Positions 25,849 to 36,200 of a stretch of DNA of 64,000 nucleotides are shown here, piece after piece (position 1 is the stretch's first letter; the number at the start of each line of letters is the position of its first letter). The notes under the pieces are model-generated. The model was not told the DNA's origin. It worked only from the letters and a program-made list of their open reading frames with translations, and did no database searches. Both the position numbers and the translations under genes were made by a program. Source of the stretch: an uncultured Cohaesibacter sp. (GTDB lineage Bacteria; Pseudomonadota; Alphaproteobacteria; Rhizobiales; Cohaesibacteraceae); the NCBI RefSeq assembly GCF_963662805.1, contig NZ_OY759855.1:1-64000 (forward strand). The letters run 5' to 3'.

Positions 25849-27147
25849 ATGGTTCAGAAATGCTTGCGCGGACGGATCCTGACCTTCACGGCAGAACCGC
25901 AGAGCCCAGAGGATGAGAGTGCCCACCTCTATATCGAGGACGGCGCTCTTGTTATAGAAGACGGCATCATCACGGCCTGCGGCACATTCTCCGAAATCAA
26001 CGAGCAGCTTTCCGAGACCGCCGAAATCATCGATCACCGTCCGGCTCTGCTGATGCCCGGCTTCATTGATACCCATCTGCATTTCCCGCAGGTTCAGGTC
26101 ATCGCCAGCTGGGGTGCGCAATTGCTCGACTGGCTGGAGAACTACACCTTTCCCGCCGAAGCGAAATATTCCGATATCGCGCACGCCGAGCGCATGGCAG
26201 TTCATTTCTTCGATGAACTGATCGGGCAGGGCACCACGACCACGGTTGCCTATTGCTCGTCTCACAAAGCATCGGCTGACGCCTATTTTGCTGAGGCGGC
26301 AAGGCGCAACATGCGGGTGATCGGCGGTAAGACCATGATGGATCGCAATGCTCCGGCCGAGACATGCGATACCGCTCAAAGCGGCTATGATGACAGCAAG
26401 GCGCTGATTGCAAGTTGGCATGGCAAGGGCAGGGCACTCTATGCGGTCACGCCACGGTTTGCCATCACGTCGACACCCGCCCAGCTCGAGGCCTCCGGTG
26501 CCCTCGCACGAGAGCATCCCGACTGCTATGTTCAGACCCATCTCGACGAAAACCACGCCGAGATCCACACGACGCTGGAGCTATACCCGGATGCTCCGGA
26601 TTATTTGGGTATTTACGAGCACTATGGGCTGCTCGGCCCCAAAACCCTTCTTGGCCATTGCATCCATCTGGAGCCGCGCGAGATCGATGTGATGATCGAG
26701 ACGGCCTCCAAGCCGGTCTTCTGCCCGACTTCCAATCTCTTTCTTGGCTCCGGCCTGTTCGATTATGAGGGTCTCCGCGCACGGGGCGCAGAATGCGCCA
26801 TTGCCACAGACATTGGCGGTGGGACGTCCTATTCCATGCTTCAGACTCTTAATGAGGGCTACAAGGTGCAGGCCTTGCGGGGACCGAAGCTGCATCCCTA
26901 CCGCGCCTTCTACTGGATCACCCTCGGCAACGCCAAGGCGCTGGGGCTGGAAGACAAGATCGGCACGCTCGACGTCGGCTCCGAGGCGGACATCGTCGTC
27001 CTCGACAGCAAGGCGACCCCGGCCATGGCCCTGCGCATGGAAGTCTGCAACACGCTGGCCGAAGAGCTCTTCATCCTGCAGATCATGGCCGATGACCGTT
27101 CGATCTCTGAAACCTATGTGGCAGGCGAGGCGATGAAGGCTCGCTAG
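25849..27147 (+). CDS. guaD: Guanine deaminase
   Basis: A 432-residue amidohydrolase that deaminates guanine to xanthine. It shows the metal motif PGFIDTHLHFPQ near residue 70, the guanine-binding stretch near FPAEAKYSD, VQTHLDENHAEI near 228, LGHCIHL near 268, and the Asp ligand in IATDIGGGTSYSM near 320. The ATG at 25849 lies a few bases after a G-poor leader with ACAGGATTTCCC, so the ribosome site is weak. Its stop codon overlaps that of the convergent reductase gene in a single CTAG. No other purine catabolic gene is adjacent. Confidence 0.93.
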   Translation: MVQKCLRGRILTFTAEPQSPEDESAHLYIEDGALVIEDGIITACGTFSEINEQLSETAEIIDHRPALLMPGFIDTHLHFPQVQVIASWGAQLLDWLENYTFPAEAKYSDIAHAERMAVHFFDELIGQGTTTTVAYCSSHKASADAYFAEAARRNMRVIGGKTMMDRNAPAETCDTAQSGYDDSKALIASWHGKGRALYAVTPRFAITSTPAQLEASGALAREHPDCYVQTHLDENHAEIHTTLELYPDAPDYLGIYEHYGLLGPKTLLGHCIHLEPREIDVMIETASKPVFCPTSNLFLGSGLFDYEGLRARGAECAIATDIGGGTSYSMLQTLNEGYKVQALRGPKLHPYRAFYWITLGNAKALGLEDKIGTLDVGSEADIVVLDSKATPAMALRMEVCNTLAEELFILQIMADDRSISETYVAGEAMKAR

Positions 27148-28376
27148 CGCTTCATCAGCACCTTGAGATCGGTATCCGCATCGGCAACGATGGCCGGGTC
27201 TGCAGTCTTGCCCGCCTCGATCAACCGCTTGCCGACCATATAGGCGCGGGGGTCGTTCATCGCATCAAGGGCGACGAGCTCATCATTGCGATAATACCAG
27301 AAGGACATCACGCCCGCGCCGCTGTCTCGGGTCACGATACGGTTGTAACCGGTGTGAAGGCCCGCGATCTGCAGCTTGACATCATATTGATCGGACCAGA
27401 ACCACGGCTTGGCCATATAGGGCTTGAGCGCCTCTCCCTTGAGGCTGGCGACGATATTCTCGGCAACGATTTTGGACTGGTCGATGGCATTGCCGACGCT
27501 TTCAAGGCGAATGCGGTTGCCATTGAACAGAAACGATGCGCAATCACCCGCCGCCCAGATGTTCGGCTCCGAGGTCTGGGCGAAGCTGTTGGTCGAAATG
27601 CCGTTCTCGATAACGAGACCAGCCGCTTCCGCCAGCCCGACGGACGGCCGGATGCCGATGCCGCAAATGACGAAATCCGCCTCCAGCATCACGCCATCAT
27701 CGAGCAGAGCGCCGGTGACGCGATCATCACCGACAAAGTGTGAGAGTTTGGAGCCTTCAAGCAGCTTCACGCCATGGCTTTCGTGCAGCGCACGGAAATA
27801 GTTCGAGGTTTCTTTCGCCGCAACCCGTTGCAGGATGCGCGGCGCGGCCTCCACCAGCGTCACGTCTAGTCCGCGCTTGGCACAGACTGCCGCTGCCTCA
27901 AGGCCGATATAGCCACCACCCACGATCAGCGCCTTGCGACCCGCAACAATTTCCGGCTCGATGGCATCAATGTCGGCAAGCCCGCGCACCACGTGAACGC
28001 CCGGCAAATGACCGCCAAGGGCCTCCGGCAGGCGGATCGGGTCCGAGCCGGTGACGAGGGCCAGATGATCATAGTCGAGCACCTCGTCGCCAACCGAGAT
28101 CTTGTGTTCCCGTTTGTCGATGGCTGTGACCGGTCGCCCGAGTTTCAGCTCGATCTTGAGATCGTCATAGAAGGCTTGGGGGCGCAGGGTCAGTCCGTCC
28201 AGATCCATGTCCCCCAGCAGATAGGCTTTCGACAGGGGCGGCCTCTGATAGGGAAGGTGCGGTTCGGATCCCACGAGGGTTAACGAGCCATCAAACCCCA
28301 GCTCCCGCAAGCGCTGCACAAGGGTTGCTCCGGCCTGACCTGCACCAACTACTACAATCTTGTCTGTCTGGCGCAT
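27144..28376 (-). CDS. FAD-dependent ferredoxin/rubredoxin-type reductase
   Basis: A 410-residue pyridine nucleotide-disulfide oxidoreductase of the ferredoxin reductase group (rhodocoxin or putidaredoxin reductase-like). The FAD loop is VVGAGQAGATLVQRLRELG at residues 7-25, the NAD loop VGGGYIGLEAAAVCAKRG near 150, and the second FAD contact IWAAGDCASF near 272, with the C-terminal reductase domain beginning near 320. ATG 28376 was chosen; the frame opens five codons upstream. It would pass electrons from NAD(P)H to a small iron-sulfur protein, perhaps for an oxygenase, but none is nearby. Confidence 0.87.
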   Translation of the reverse strand: MRQTDKIVVVGAGQAGATLVQRLRELGFDGSLTLVGSEPHLPYQRPPLSKAYLLGDMDLDGLTLRPQAFYDDLKIELKLGRPVTAIDKREHKISVGDEVLDYDHLALVTGSDPIRLPEALGGHLPGVHVVRGLADIDAIEPEIVAGRKALIVGGGYIGLEAAAVCAKRGLDVTLVEAAPRILQRVAAKETSNYFRALHESHGVKLLEGSKLSHFVGDDRVTGALLDDGVMLEADFVICGIGIRPSVGLAEAAGLVIENGISTNSFAQTSEPNIWAAGDCASFLFNGNRIRLESVGNAIDQSKIVAENIVASLKGEALKPYMAKPWFWSDQYDVKLQIAGLHTGYNRIVTRDSGAGVMSFWYYRNDELVALDAMNDPRAYMVGKRLIEAGKTADPAIVADADTDLKVLMKR

Positions 28377-28614
28377 GTTCGCCTCCTTCAATTCGGTTTT
28401 CAGGAAACGGCTTCCTGACCAGTCTTATATGGGATTGGGCTAACCGGATGATCAGAGCAAGTCAATCGCGGGCCGGTATCAAATTGCATCAAACTGTCGC
28501 GCCCACAAGGGACTACAAGAACTTGAACTTGTTCAGAACCCTGTTCTGCATCATTTGCGTGCACTCGCAAATATGTTACTGATTCTGGTGTCCAAGACGA
28601 TAAGGAGAAACCAA

Positions 28615-28725
28615 ATGTTCGAGAATATCTATTGGATCATTTTCTGGGCGGTTATCGCCGTGGCAGTCCTCTGGCTTGCAATCAAATGGATCAAGGAACC
28701 CAGAGAGGGTCGTGATTCCAAGTGA
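28615..28725 (+). CDS. Small membrane protein, 36 residues
   Basis: ATG 28615 follows a strong AAGGAG eight bases upstream and opens a 36-codon frame. The product begins MFENIYWIIFW, has one hydrophobic helix to about residue 23 (AVIAVAVLWLAIKWI), then a charged tail KEPREGRDSK. The pattern of Trp/Tyr at the membrane borders and a positive end suggests a single-pass inner-membrane peptide with the C-terminus in the cytoplasm. It lies alone between a divergent reductase gene and a GST gene. It matches no family I recognise and is below usual annotation cut-offs. Confidence 0.65.
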   Translation: MFENIYWIIFWAVIAVAVLWLAIKWIKEPREGRDSK

Positions 28726-28819
28726 GCTGCTGTCTTGGTGATGCGATTCACTGGTCCTGAGCACCGTTTGGCGTTCGGAAGACTTGCTGTGATCTGTTGC
28801 CAGCGATATAAATTGGATC

Positions 28820-29545
28820 ATGATCAAACCCCTCAAGATTTATTACTGGCCAATCCCGTTTCGAGGTCAACCGATCCGGGCACTGCTGACCTATGTCGGT
28901 GCCGATTGGGACGAGGCGGACACGAGTCACGTCAGAGAAATGAAGGACCTGCCCGTTGACAGGCAAGCCGGGCCCTTCATGGCACCTCCCTTCCTCATCG
29001 ATGAGGAGGCCAATGTGGCGCTGTCGCAAATGTCGGCCATTCTGGTCTATCTTGCTGACAAATATCGCCTGATGCCCGAGAGCGCAGTACAACGAGCCCA
29101 GACCATCAAGATTCTGGCCGATGCCAATGATGTGCTTGATGAGATCACCCTGTTTGGTGGCCGCTCCATGTGGAGTAAGGCCGGATGGGCGGACTTCGTC
29201 TCGACGCGATTGCCGCGTTGGCTTGATGTGTTTGAACGCACAGCTATCGATCATGGGGTTACGGAGAGTGCGGGAACTCTGCTCGCGACACCGGCCATCG
29301 GTCTCGCCGACATTGTGAGCGCCTCGCTCTGGTATACGATGATGGATCGGTTGCCTGCGATCGAACCGCTTGTCATGGCGCGAGCGCCAATCATTGCTGC
29401 CCATGCGAAGCGGTTTTTCGCCCTTCCCACCATTGCAGCCTTCGACAGTCAGCAGAAACTGGTCTGGCAAGACCTTTATTGTGGCGGCCAGATCGAACAG
29501 TCCATTCGCACCATGCTGAACGACGTCGGCATCGATCCGGCCTGA
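28820..29545 (+). CDS. Glutathione S-transferase family protein
   Basis: A 241-residue GST-like protein. The N-terminal thioredoxin-like domain begins KIYYWPIPFRGQPIRALLTY with the probable catalytic Tyr near residue 8-9, and includes the cis-proline region APPFLIDEE near residue 56 and SQMSAILVYLADKY, the glutathione-contacting helix. The all-helical C-terminal domain follows from about residue 90. The ribosome site is weak. Substrate is unknown; it may detoxify electrophiles, in keeping with several redox genes in the window. Confidence 0.82.
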   Translation: MIKPLKIYYWPIPFRGQPIRALLTYVGADWDEADTSHVREMKDLPVDRQAGPFMAPPFLIDEEANVALSQMSAILVYLADKYRLMPESAVQRAQTIKILADANDVLDEITLFGGRSMWSKAGWADFVSTRLPRWLDVFERTAIDHGVTESAGTLLATPAIGLADIVSASLWYTMMDRLPAIEPLVMARAPIIAAHAKRFFALPTIAAFDSQQKLVWQDLYCGGQIEQSIRTMLNDVGIDPA

Positions 29546-29986
29546 GGGCGCTCCTGATCCACTTCTGACAGGCTGCCGGATGAGAAGAGCGCTCGCTCAA
29601 ATCGCCCCAATTCGTTTAGAAAGATTCTTAATATCCACCAGTCCCGACCATTGGCTTTGACATTGATAGAAAGCTCTTTGGGCGGTCGATGAGACGGGAT
29701 GAGGTGCTGGCATCCGATATGGACCCACCGTGTGCCCGATCTGGTTCATATGCGAGAAAATGCCCGTCTTGTTGGACGTCTGGGTCCTGTCAAAGCAGCT
29801 TTCTCGCGTGAGGCTGACAGAACGCTCTTGTGCCTTCGGACATCGTCCCGCCCCGTTGCCCGGGCCATCTTGCCTGCTGCATGGCGCGATGCGTCTTGCT
29901 TTGAAGAAAAACTGATTAAATTCAAATGGTTGTTTGGATTTTGCAGCGCGTTACGCTGCTTGGGAGCCATCAAGGCAAGGAAAGGC

Positions 29987-30026
29987 GACCATACCGCGCC
30001 GTGTTGGGGGATGGCGCGGTATGGTC
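29987..30026. repeat. Perfect 14-base inverted repeat
   Basis: GACCATACCGCGCC (29987-30000) and GGCGCGGTATGGTC (30013-30026) pair exactly around a 12-base loop. A smaller hairpin, GCAGCG/CGCTGC, lies at 29943-29959. No T run follows, so simple termination is unlikely. It may be a REP-like element or part of a structured RNA. Confidence 0.6.
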
Positions 30027-30321
30027 TATGACAAGCACCCGAAGCCGTGGGGACAGTGAGGGAGCATGCCAATTCGAATGTTTCATGGAGCAAACCCAGT
30101 ACTCAGACAAAGCGCATCTGGTGCATCAATATGTCAGAGGGTAAAATCTCCGGAAGAAGGGACTGCGAACACCTTGTCAAATTGCTTGGGGTTTAAACGG
30201 CAATAATAGGTAATATAACCAATAGATGAAATGCTTAGACATGCTATCTCCAGTTATAAACTATTATAAACTATGATATTGTGCTCTCCGAAGTGTTTTG
30301 GATGACCCTGTGGTGTTCGAG

Positions 30322-30337
30322 TAGACCATTCGGTCTA
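30322..30337. promoter_or_regulatory. TetR-family operator (LmrA/YxaF-like box)
   Basis: TAGACC-ATTC-GGTCTA is a perfect palindrome 45 bases upstream of the TetR gene. It agrees with sites reported for LmrA/YxaF and NemR, TetR repressors whose boxes are TAGACC-N4-GGTCTA or close. Autorepression is the natural reading. Confidence 0.65.
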
Positions 30338-30381
30338 GACACACCTTAGACTGTTCTGTCCGAGGCTGTAAAGTATTCTGA

Positions 30382-30999
30382 ATGGCACATTCCACATATG
30401 AAAAGCTTGTCACCGCCGCAGCGGTGATGTTCCACAAGCAAGGCTACGCAGTCACCAGTATTTCAGAGATTCTGGAGTTGGCTGGTGTGCCTCGTGGGTC
30501 GCTCTATCATCACTTCCCCGGTGGAAAACAGGCTCTGGCGATCGCTGCGGCCTGGCAATCCTCCGATCTGGTTGTCACATTGATCAGAACTTCGTTCGAA
30601 ACTGCCCGCGAGGAAGGCAAGGATTTCAAGGAAGCGATCCGGCTGATCTGCAACAGCTTTGCCAGCAAGTATGAGTCAGAAGATCGCTGGCAGTACAGTC
30701 CCGTGTCGGGCATGCTGCTCGATCCGACAGGTGGAGAGGGGTTCCATGATGTCACTCAGGCGATCTACCGTGTCTGGCGGCAGGTCTTCATCGCACAGTC
30801 AAAAACCTTTGGCGTGACGGACGAACAGGCGCTGCTGATCGCAAAGAAACTGTCGATCATTCTGGAAGGCGCGTGGGTGATGTCGCGGGCGACAGAGAAG
30901 TCCGATCCCTTTTTTCAGGCTGCGGCATTCATGATGCCCTGCACCAAGGCCATTCTGGCCGGAGACGACCCCGATTGCGGCCAACTTGTCGGGCGCTGA
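30382..30999 (+). CDS. TetR-family repressor, LmrA/YxaF type
   Basis: A 205-residue TetR regulator. The N-terminal helix-turn-helix at about residues 5-50 contains the subgroup signature GVPRGSLYHHFPGGKQALA, close to LmrA, YxaF and related repressors that sense aromatic drugs or flavonoids. The C-terminal ligand domain is variable. The palindrome upstream fits self-regulation. No transporter or enzyme gene follows on the same strand, so the regulated genes are either elsewhere or limited to itself. Confidence 0.85.
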   Translation: MAHSTYEKLVTAAAVMFHKQGYAVTSISEILELAGVPRGSLYHHFPGGKQALAIAAAWQSSDLVVTLIRTSFETAREEGKDFKEAIRLICNSFASKYESEDRWQYSPVSGMLLDPTGGEGFHDVTQAIYRVWRQVFIAQSKTFGVTDEQALLIAKKLSIILEGAWVMSRATEKSDPFFQAAAFMMPCTKAILAGDDPDCGQLVGR

Positions 31000-31062
31000 T
31001 GTCGCACTTTGGGGCGAGATCGCGACCAAGCTACCACGTTTGCTGAGTGCAAGCCATTGGAC

Positions 31063-33205
31063 TCATGGAAATTTGAGATAGATGCTGACGCTATCAGCAC
31101 GACCGGCAGCGTCAATGACCGTGAGGGTTGATTGACCCGCACTATCTGGTTGCCAGACAACCTTGCGGCGATTGCCATTGGCTTCCAGCACCTGACCATT
31201 CACCAGCCAGCGAAACGGTGGCCGCCCGTCCTGCAGTTTGACCATCACGGGGAGAACCTTCCCTTCCGCCGTCTTGGCCATTTCGATCTGGGCGCCACGC
31301 GGCGGATAGCCGATCTTGGGCGCAGGTTCGGGCAGGGAAGCACCTTTGAGCCATTCTTCTGAAATCTCAAACCTGCGCAAAGTGGGTGGCAACTCGGACA
31401 GCGTCTGCTGCTGCGCGCCGAATGGGCGGGCTGGAAGCGGCGAGAGGTCGAGCCCGGAGCGGGAGAAGGCCTCGAACAGGATGGGAGCTGCCGCCGTCCG
31501 GCCCGTAATGCCGGGGACAGCGCTGTTGTCCGCCTTGCCCACCCAGACGCCGATGACATAGCGCCCATCGAACCCGACAGACCAGGCATCCCTATAGCCA
31601 TAGGAGGTGCCGGTCTTGTAGGCGATGGAGAGATCGGCGGCTCCTCTGGGCGGTGTAGCACCTTTTAAAATGTCGGCGACATACCAACTGGCGACGTGAT
31701 CGAGCACCGGGATAGGCGTATCGAGAGCTGTTGCCTTGCGTTCAGCGTCAGTCTTGGGGATATCGAACAGCTGCTTTGTCTGCCCGCGATTGGCAAAGGT
31801 GGTGTAGAGCTGCGTCAGGTCTTTCAGGGTGATCCCGAGACCGCCCAACCCGATAGCGAGGCCCACATCACCGCCTTCAGGGAGTTCGGTCGTCACACCC
31901 GCCAAACCTCAGACGTTCCATCAGTCGGGCTGGGCCAACCGCATCGAGAAGGGCGACGGCGGGGACATTGAGCGAGAGCAGCAGCGCATCGCGGATGCTG
32001 ACTTCTCCCTGATAATCCATGTCGAAGTTTTTCGGGCGGTAGCCGCTGAAATTGACCGGTTGGTCGGTGATGATCGTCTCGGAACGCACCAGCCCTTCTT
32101 CAAAGGCGAGGCCATAGATGAAGGGCTTGAGTGCCGATCCGGGCGAACGCAGGGCGCGGCTCATGTCGATCCAGCCGGAGCGCTGCAGGCTGACATAGTC
32201 AGGCGAGCCGACCTCCGCTAGGATCTCGCCGTTTTTGGCATCTGCCAGCACCAGCGCCGCCGAGAGGCTCGCCCCGAGGCGATCCGCGCCGTCACGCACA
32301 ACCTCTTCCATGCGGCGTTGAAGGTCGGCATTGAGCGTTGTGCGGAGCACGAAAGCGTCTGGCTCGCCCCGTCTCAACCGGTCGGCTGTGTGGGCTGCCA
32401 ACTGGGGCAGATCATGGCGCCTGGCCGACAGCGGGTGCCCGGCAGCACGGGCCACTTCGCTGGCTACAATCGTGCCCGACTGGGCCATCCGTTCAAGCAC
32501 CTTGTCGCGAGCGCGTTTGGCCCGTTCGGGGAAAAGGTCTGGACGTCGTGCTTCTGGTGACTGTGGCAGCGCAACCAGCAAGGCCGCCTGTTCCAGACTT
32601 AGGTCCTTCGGCTCCTTGGCAAAATAGGCAAGCGAGGCGGCGCGGATGCCCTCTAGGTTGCCACCGTAAGGAGCAAGCGTGAGATAGGCTGCAAGGATTT
32701 CCCGCTTGTCCATCCGCATCTCAAGCTGAATGGCGCGGGCCATCTGCCAGAATTTGGCGGTGAAGGTCCGCTTTTCTCTTGGTTCAATGAGCCGGGCTAG
32801 CTGCATCGTGATGGTCGAGGCACCGGAAATGATCTCCCGATTGCTGACGAGTTGCCAACTGGCACGCAAAATCGACAGCGGGTCGATGCCGTGATGTTCG
32901 AAAAAGCGCTTGTCTTCATAGGCCAACAGAATGTCGATGAGCTCCGGATCAACGGCATCAAGATCTGCCTTCAGTCGCCAGCGGTCGGCCTCTGCGGTAT
33001 AGGCCCGCAACAGCCTTCCGTCGCGATCCACCACCTCCGCCGACAGGCGGTCGAGAATGCCAAGCGGAGGCGGGTTGTTGCGATCAAACAGCAGAAAACC
33101 GCCAACAGCCCCAGCCGCCAGCACAAGGATGAGTCCAAGGCCAACCACCATGCCGAAGACGGGCTTCGGCATGGCTTTGAGGAGTTGTGGCAACCTTGTT
33201 TTCAT
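31063..33205 (-). pseudogene. pbpC: Penicillin-binding protein 1C, frameshifted
   Basis: A bifunctional peptidoglycan synthase in two overlapping frames. The N-terminal frame (33205 down to 31877) has a signal-anchor helix, glycosyltransferase-51 motifs EDKRFFEHHG and GASTITMQLARL, then the transpeptidase motifs SPGSALKPF (SxxK) and SLN. It then runs into GGCDDRTP and stops. The C-terminal frame resumes with AGVTTELPEGGDVG and carries KTGTSYGYRDAW plus the PBP1C C-terminal beta domain. Dropping one G in the minus-strand TTTGGCGGG near 31898-31904 joins them as RFAGVTTEL. Every catalytic motif is intact, so a sequencing or assembly error is possible; if real, the protein would lack its KTG motif. 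The start was set at ATG 33205 behind AGGA (GTG 33208 is the alternative). It follows the alpha-2-macroglobulin gene by 16 bases. Confidence 0.87.
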
Positions 33206-33221
33206 CACCGGTCCTACCGAG

Positions 33222-36200
33222 TTAGCGCAGGACCGTCAGGAAGCCACTGGCCGTCCTTGCGGACATCTGTGGGCGATACATGTCCTCGATCACCGCCGCC
33301 GGATGCATGAAGGTCCCCGGCGTGACCGCACGCACCGTATAGGCGATGGTGAAGTCCCGGTTGCCGCCAACTTCCCTGTCAACGGCGGCAAGCAGCCGAT
33401 CATCGCGGAACTCGATATGGGTGATGTTCGACTGCGGCAGCCAGTTGAAGGCATCCATATCGGTGTTCTTGAGCAAGTGCGGATTCTCGATTTCGAGACC
33501 GGCAGGCAACAAATCGCTGATCATGATCCGCGAGGGCAGATCCGGGATCTGGCTGGCATTGATCACCACAACCAGCCGCTCGTTCTGCTTGACCTCGCCA
33601 ATGGCAAGCGGGCTGCCATCAAGACGATAGTAGGCACGGGAAATGACAAAGCCATCTCCCCCTGCTTGCAAGGGCTCGTCCGGTGTGGCGATGGTGGTGA
33701 TCTGCGCCATCAGGGGCTTGTCGCCGCCATTGGTCACGGTCATCGGCTCCTCAGCAAGGGCGTCGCCTGAGACACTGGTGCTGAGCGAGCCTTCAACGGC
33801 TTCTCCATTGATCGAGAGACCGAAGTCGTCCTTTTGGGCGAGGTCTGCACGAGCGGCCAGAACCATCCACGCTTGCTCCTGCGTGTTGAGCCGTCTTTCC
33901 GGATCATAAAGGGCCCGCGACAGGGCCTTGATCCCGTCAAGGGAAGCCGGAGCTGGTGACATCTCTCCCGCAAGGGCCTGCATCGCCGCCACGTCCCGGT
34001 GCAGGGACGAGAAACTGTAGGAGGTTTCCTCTGGCATCAGGCTTTGCTTGTCATAGAGAGATTGTGCGAGGGAAAGCGCCGAATTGAAGGCCTTCTCCGC
34101 CCGGGTTCTGTCGCCATAAAGAGCCAGAGCCGCCCCAAGCTGGGCGCGTGCAATGGGCGTCTTGAAGTCATTGAGCTTGGTCTCGACATAGTAGCGAAGA
34201 TCCCCCGCAGAGGCCATGCGGCTGCGCGCTAGCACATAAAGTGCATAGGCTACTGTGCTCGAATCCTGTTCCAGATCGCTCTGGTAGGCCAGACGATTGC
34301 GGATGGATGTAAGCGCAAGCTGAAGAGGCTTGGCCGGGACATCGAGGCCGCGTTCCTTGGCGCGAGTGAGGAAGTCGGTCACATAGGCCGTTAGCCATGG
34401 ATCGTCGGCATAGCTGTTGCCCCACAGGGTGAAGCCGCCAGCGTTGGACTGATAGGACAGAAGCTTGTCGACGGCCTTCTGCAGACGCTCTTCCATCTGT
34501 TTGCCACTCAGGGCCTGCAACTCGCGAGGCAGTTGCAGCGCGATGTCCTTGGCATAGAGCAGAGGCAGCGCACGGCTCGCGGTCTGCTCTGCACAACCAT
34601 AAGGATAGCGGTCGAGCTGCATCAACAGCGAGGCCACATCGTAGCTGCCTTCCTCGGCGACCGAAACGGAGAGCTCAGCGCCATCGAGCTTGAAGCCCGA
34701 CAGTAGGTCCTTGTTGATCACCAACTGGCCGCCATTGGGTGACAGAGGCACGTTGGTGACTTTTGTGACCGGCAGAACACCGGAGCGCACCGGAACGGCT
34801 GCTTCATGCAGCACTCCGAGACCGTCTCCGCCTGTGGAGACGAGCTTGACGGTTACATCGCCAACCCCGACCTTCTCGGCCATCAGCGGCACGGAAAGGG
34901 AAACCATCTTGCCTTCGGGCAGTTTCACTACTCTTGGCATCTGGCTCATATCGAGCGCGATGGCATCGCTGGTGACTACATCGATCCGGTAATCCCCGAC
35001 AGGGGCTTCCAGATTGGTCATCTCTATGAGGGCCTCGGCCTGATCGCCGGGGGCGAGGACCTTCGGCAGACTGGCGTGAACGACAATCGGCTCGCGGATG
35101 ATATTGTCTTTTTCCGAACTGCCGACAGCTTTCGCCGTCCATGCGGTCGCCATCAGCCGGGCGGTGCCGTTGAACTGGGGAATGTCGAAGGCAACTTCGG
35201 CCTCGCCATTCTCATCAACTTTCACGATGCCCGAAACAAAGGCCACCAGCTCCTGCGTCGGCTTGTCGCCAGCAGATTGCATCTGCGGACCGCCGCCATC
35301 ACCACCGGTTCTGAGGCTTCCAAAGGCCCCGGCAGAACCGTCGATCAAGCGGCCATAAAGGTCGCGAATGGCGACACCGAGCTTGCGCTGGCCGAAGTAA
35401 CGGCCAACCGGATCCGGGGTCTTGTAGTTGGTCAGGTTGAGAATGCCTTCATCGACGAGGGCGACGGTGACATAGGCTTCCTCACCGGCTTTGAGGCCAT
35501 TGACCTTGACCGGCACGACCATCTGTTCGTGCGGGCGCAGTTTGGCTGGAGCCTCCATCGCAATGGTCAGGGCACGGTCCTCGGGATCAATGCTGAGCCA
35601 TTGCACGCCAATGGCGCGGGCCGGGTTGCGCGATTCCTTCACGTCGGCCGGGCGATAGAGATTGGCCAGCAGATAGGCTCCAGCCCCCCAGCTTTGCTTG
35701 ACCGGAATGTCGATTGTGGTCCCCGTCGCAGGAACGTCGACCGCCATGGTCTGGCGAATGCGATCGGTGCCGATGGCAATCAGCAATTTGCCTTCAAAGC
35801 GCGGAGAAATCTTGAGTTTGGCGATCTCTCCGGCCTTGTAGGAGGGCTTGTCGAGCGCTAACTCAAGACCGTCCGGTGTGTCGATGGACCCGGCGACGCT
35901 GCTCCAGCCCGCATTGAATTCAACGCTGGTGGCATCCCCGAGGCTCAGGCGATAGCGGCCCCATTCAACAGGGAGCGACAGCTTGGCCGGTTCGTCTGTT
36001 GTAAGGGACACCTGCCCATCGGCAACCTTGCTCTCGATGTCGATGGCCTCGTAGTTCCAGCGGGAGCCATCACGATACCATTGATAATGGCGGTCGATCT
36101 TGACGAGCGACCAGTCAACGGCATCCTCATTTGTCCGGCTGCCATCGGGTGCGACGGCGATGAGCTGGAAGTCGGCACTTGTATTCTCGCTGACCTTACG

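Larger units (their letters stand above)
29546..30381. other. Gene-free stretch upstream of TetR gene
   Basis: At 836 bases this is the longest stretch without a convincing gene. Short frames on both strands (for example 29699-30031 and 29746-30093) overlap each other and lack ribosome sites. It contains two adjacent hairpins (29943-29959 and 29987-30026), a tandem 10-base repeat TTATAAACTA at 30254-30273, and the TetR operator at 30322-30337. It could hide a small RNA. Confidence 0.5.

Noticed and set aside
29699..30093. Overlapping short frames on both strands in the gene-free region
   Set aside because: They lack ribosome sites, overlap each other and include the hairpins; codon use is unlike neighbouring genes.
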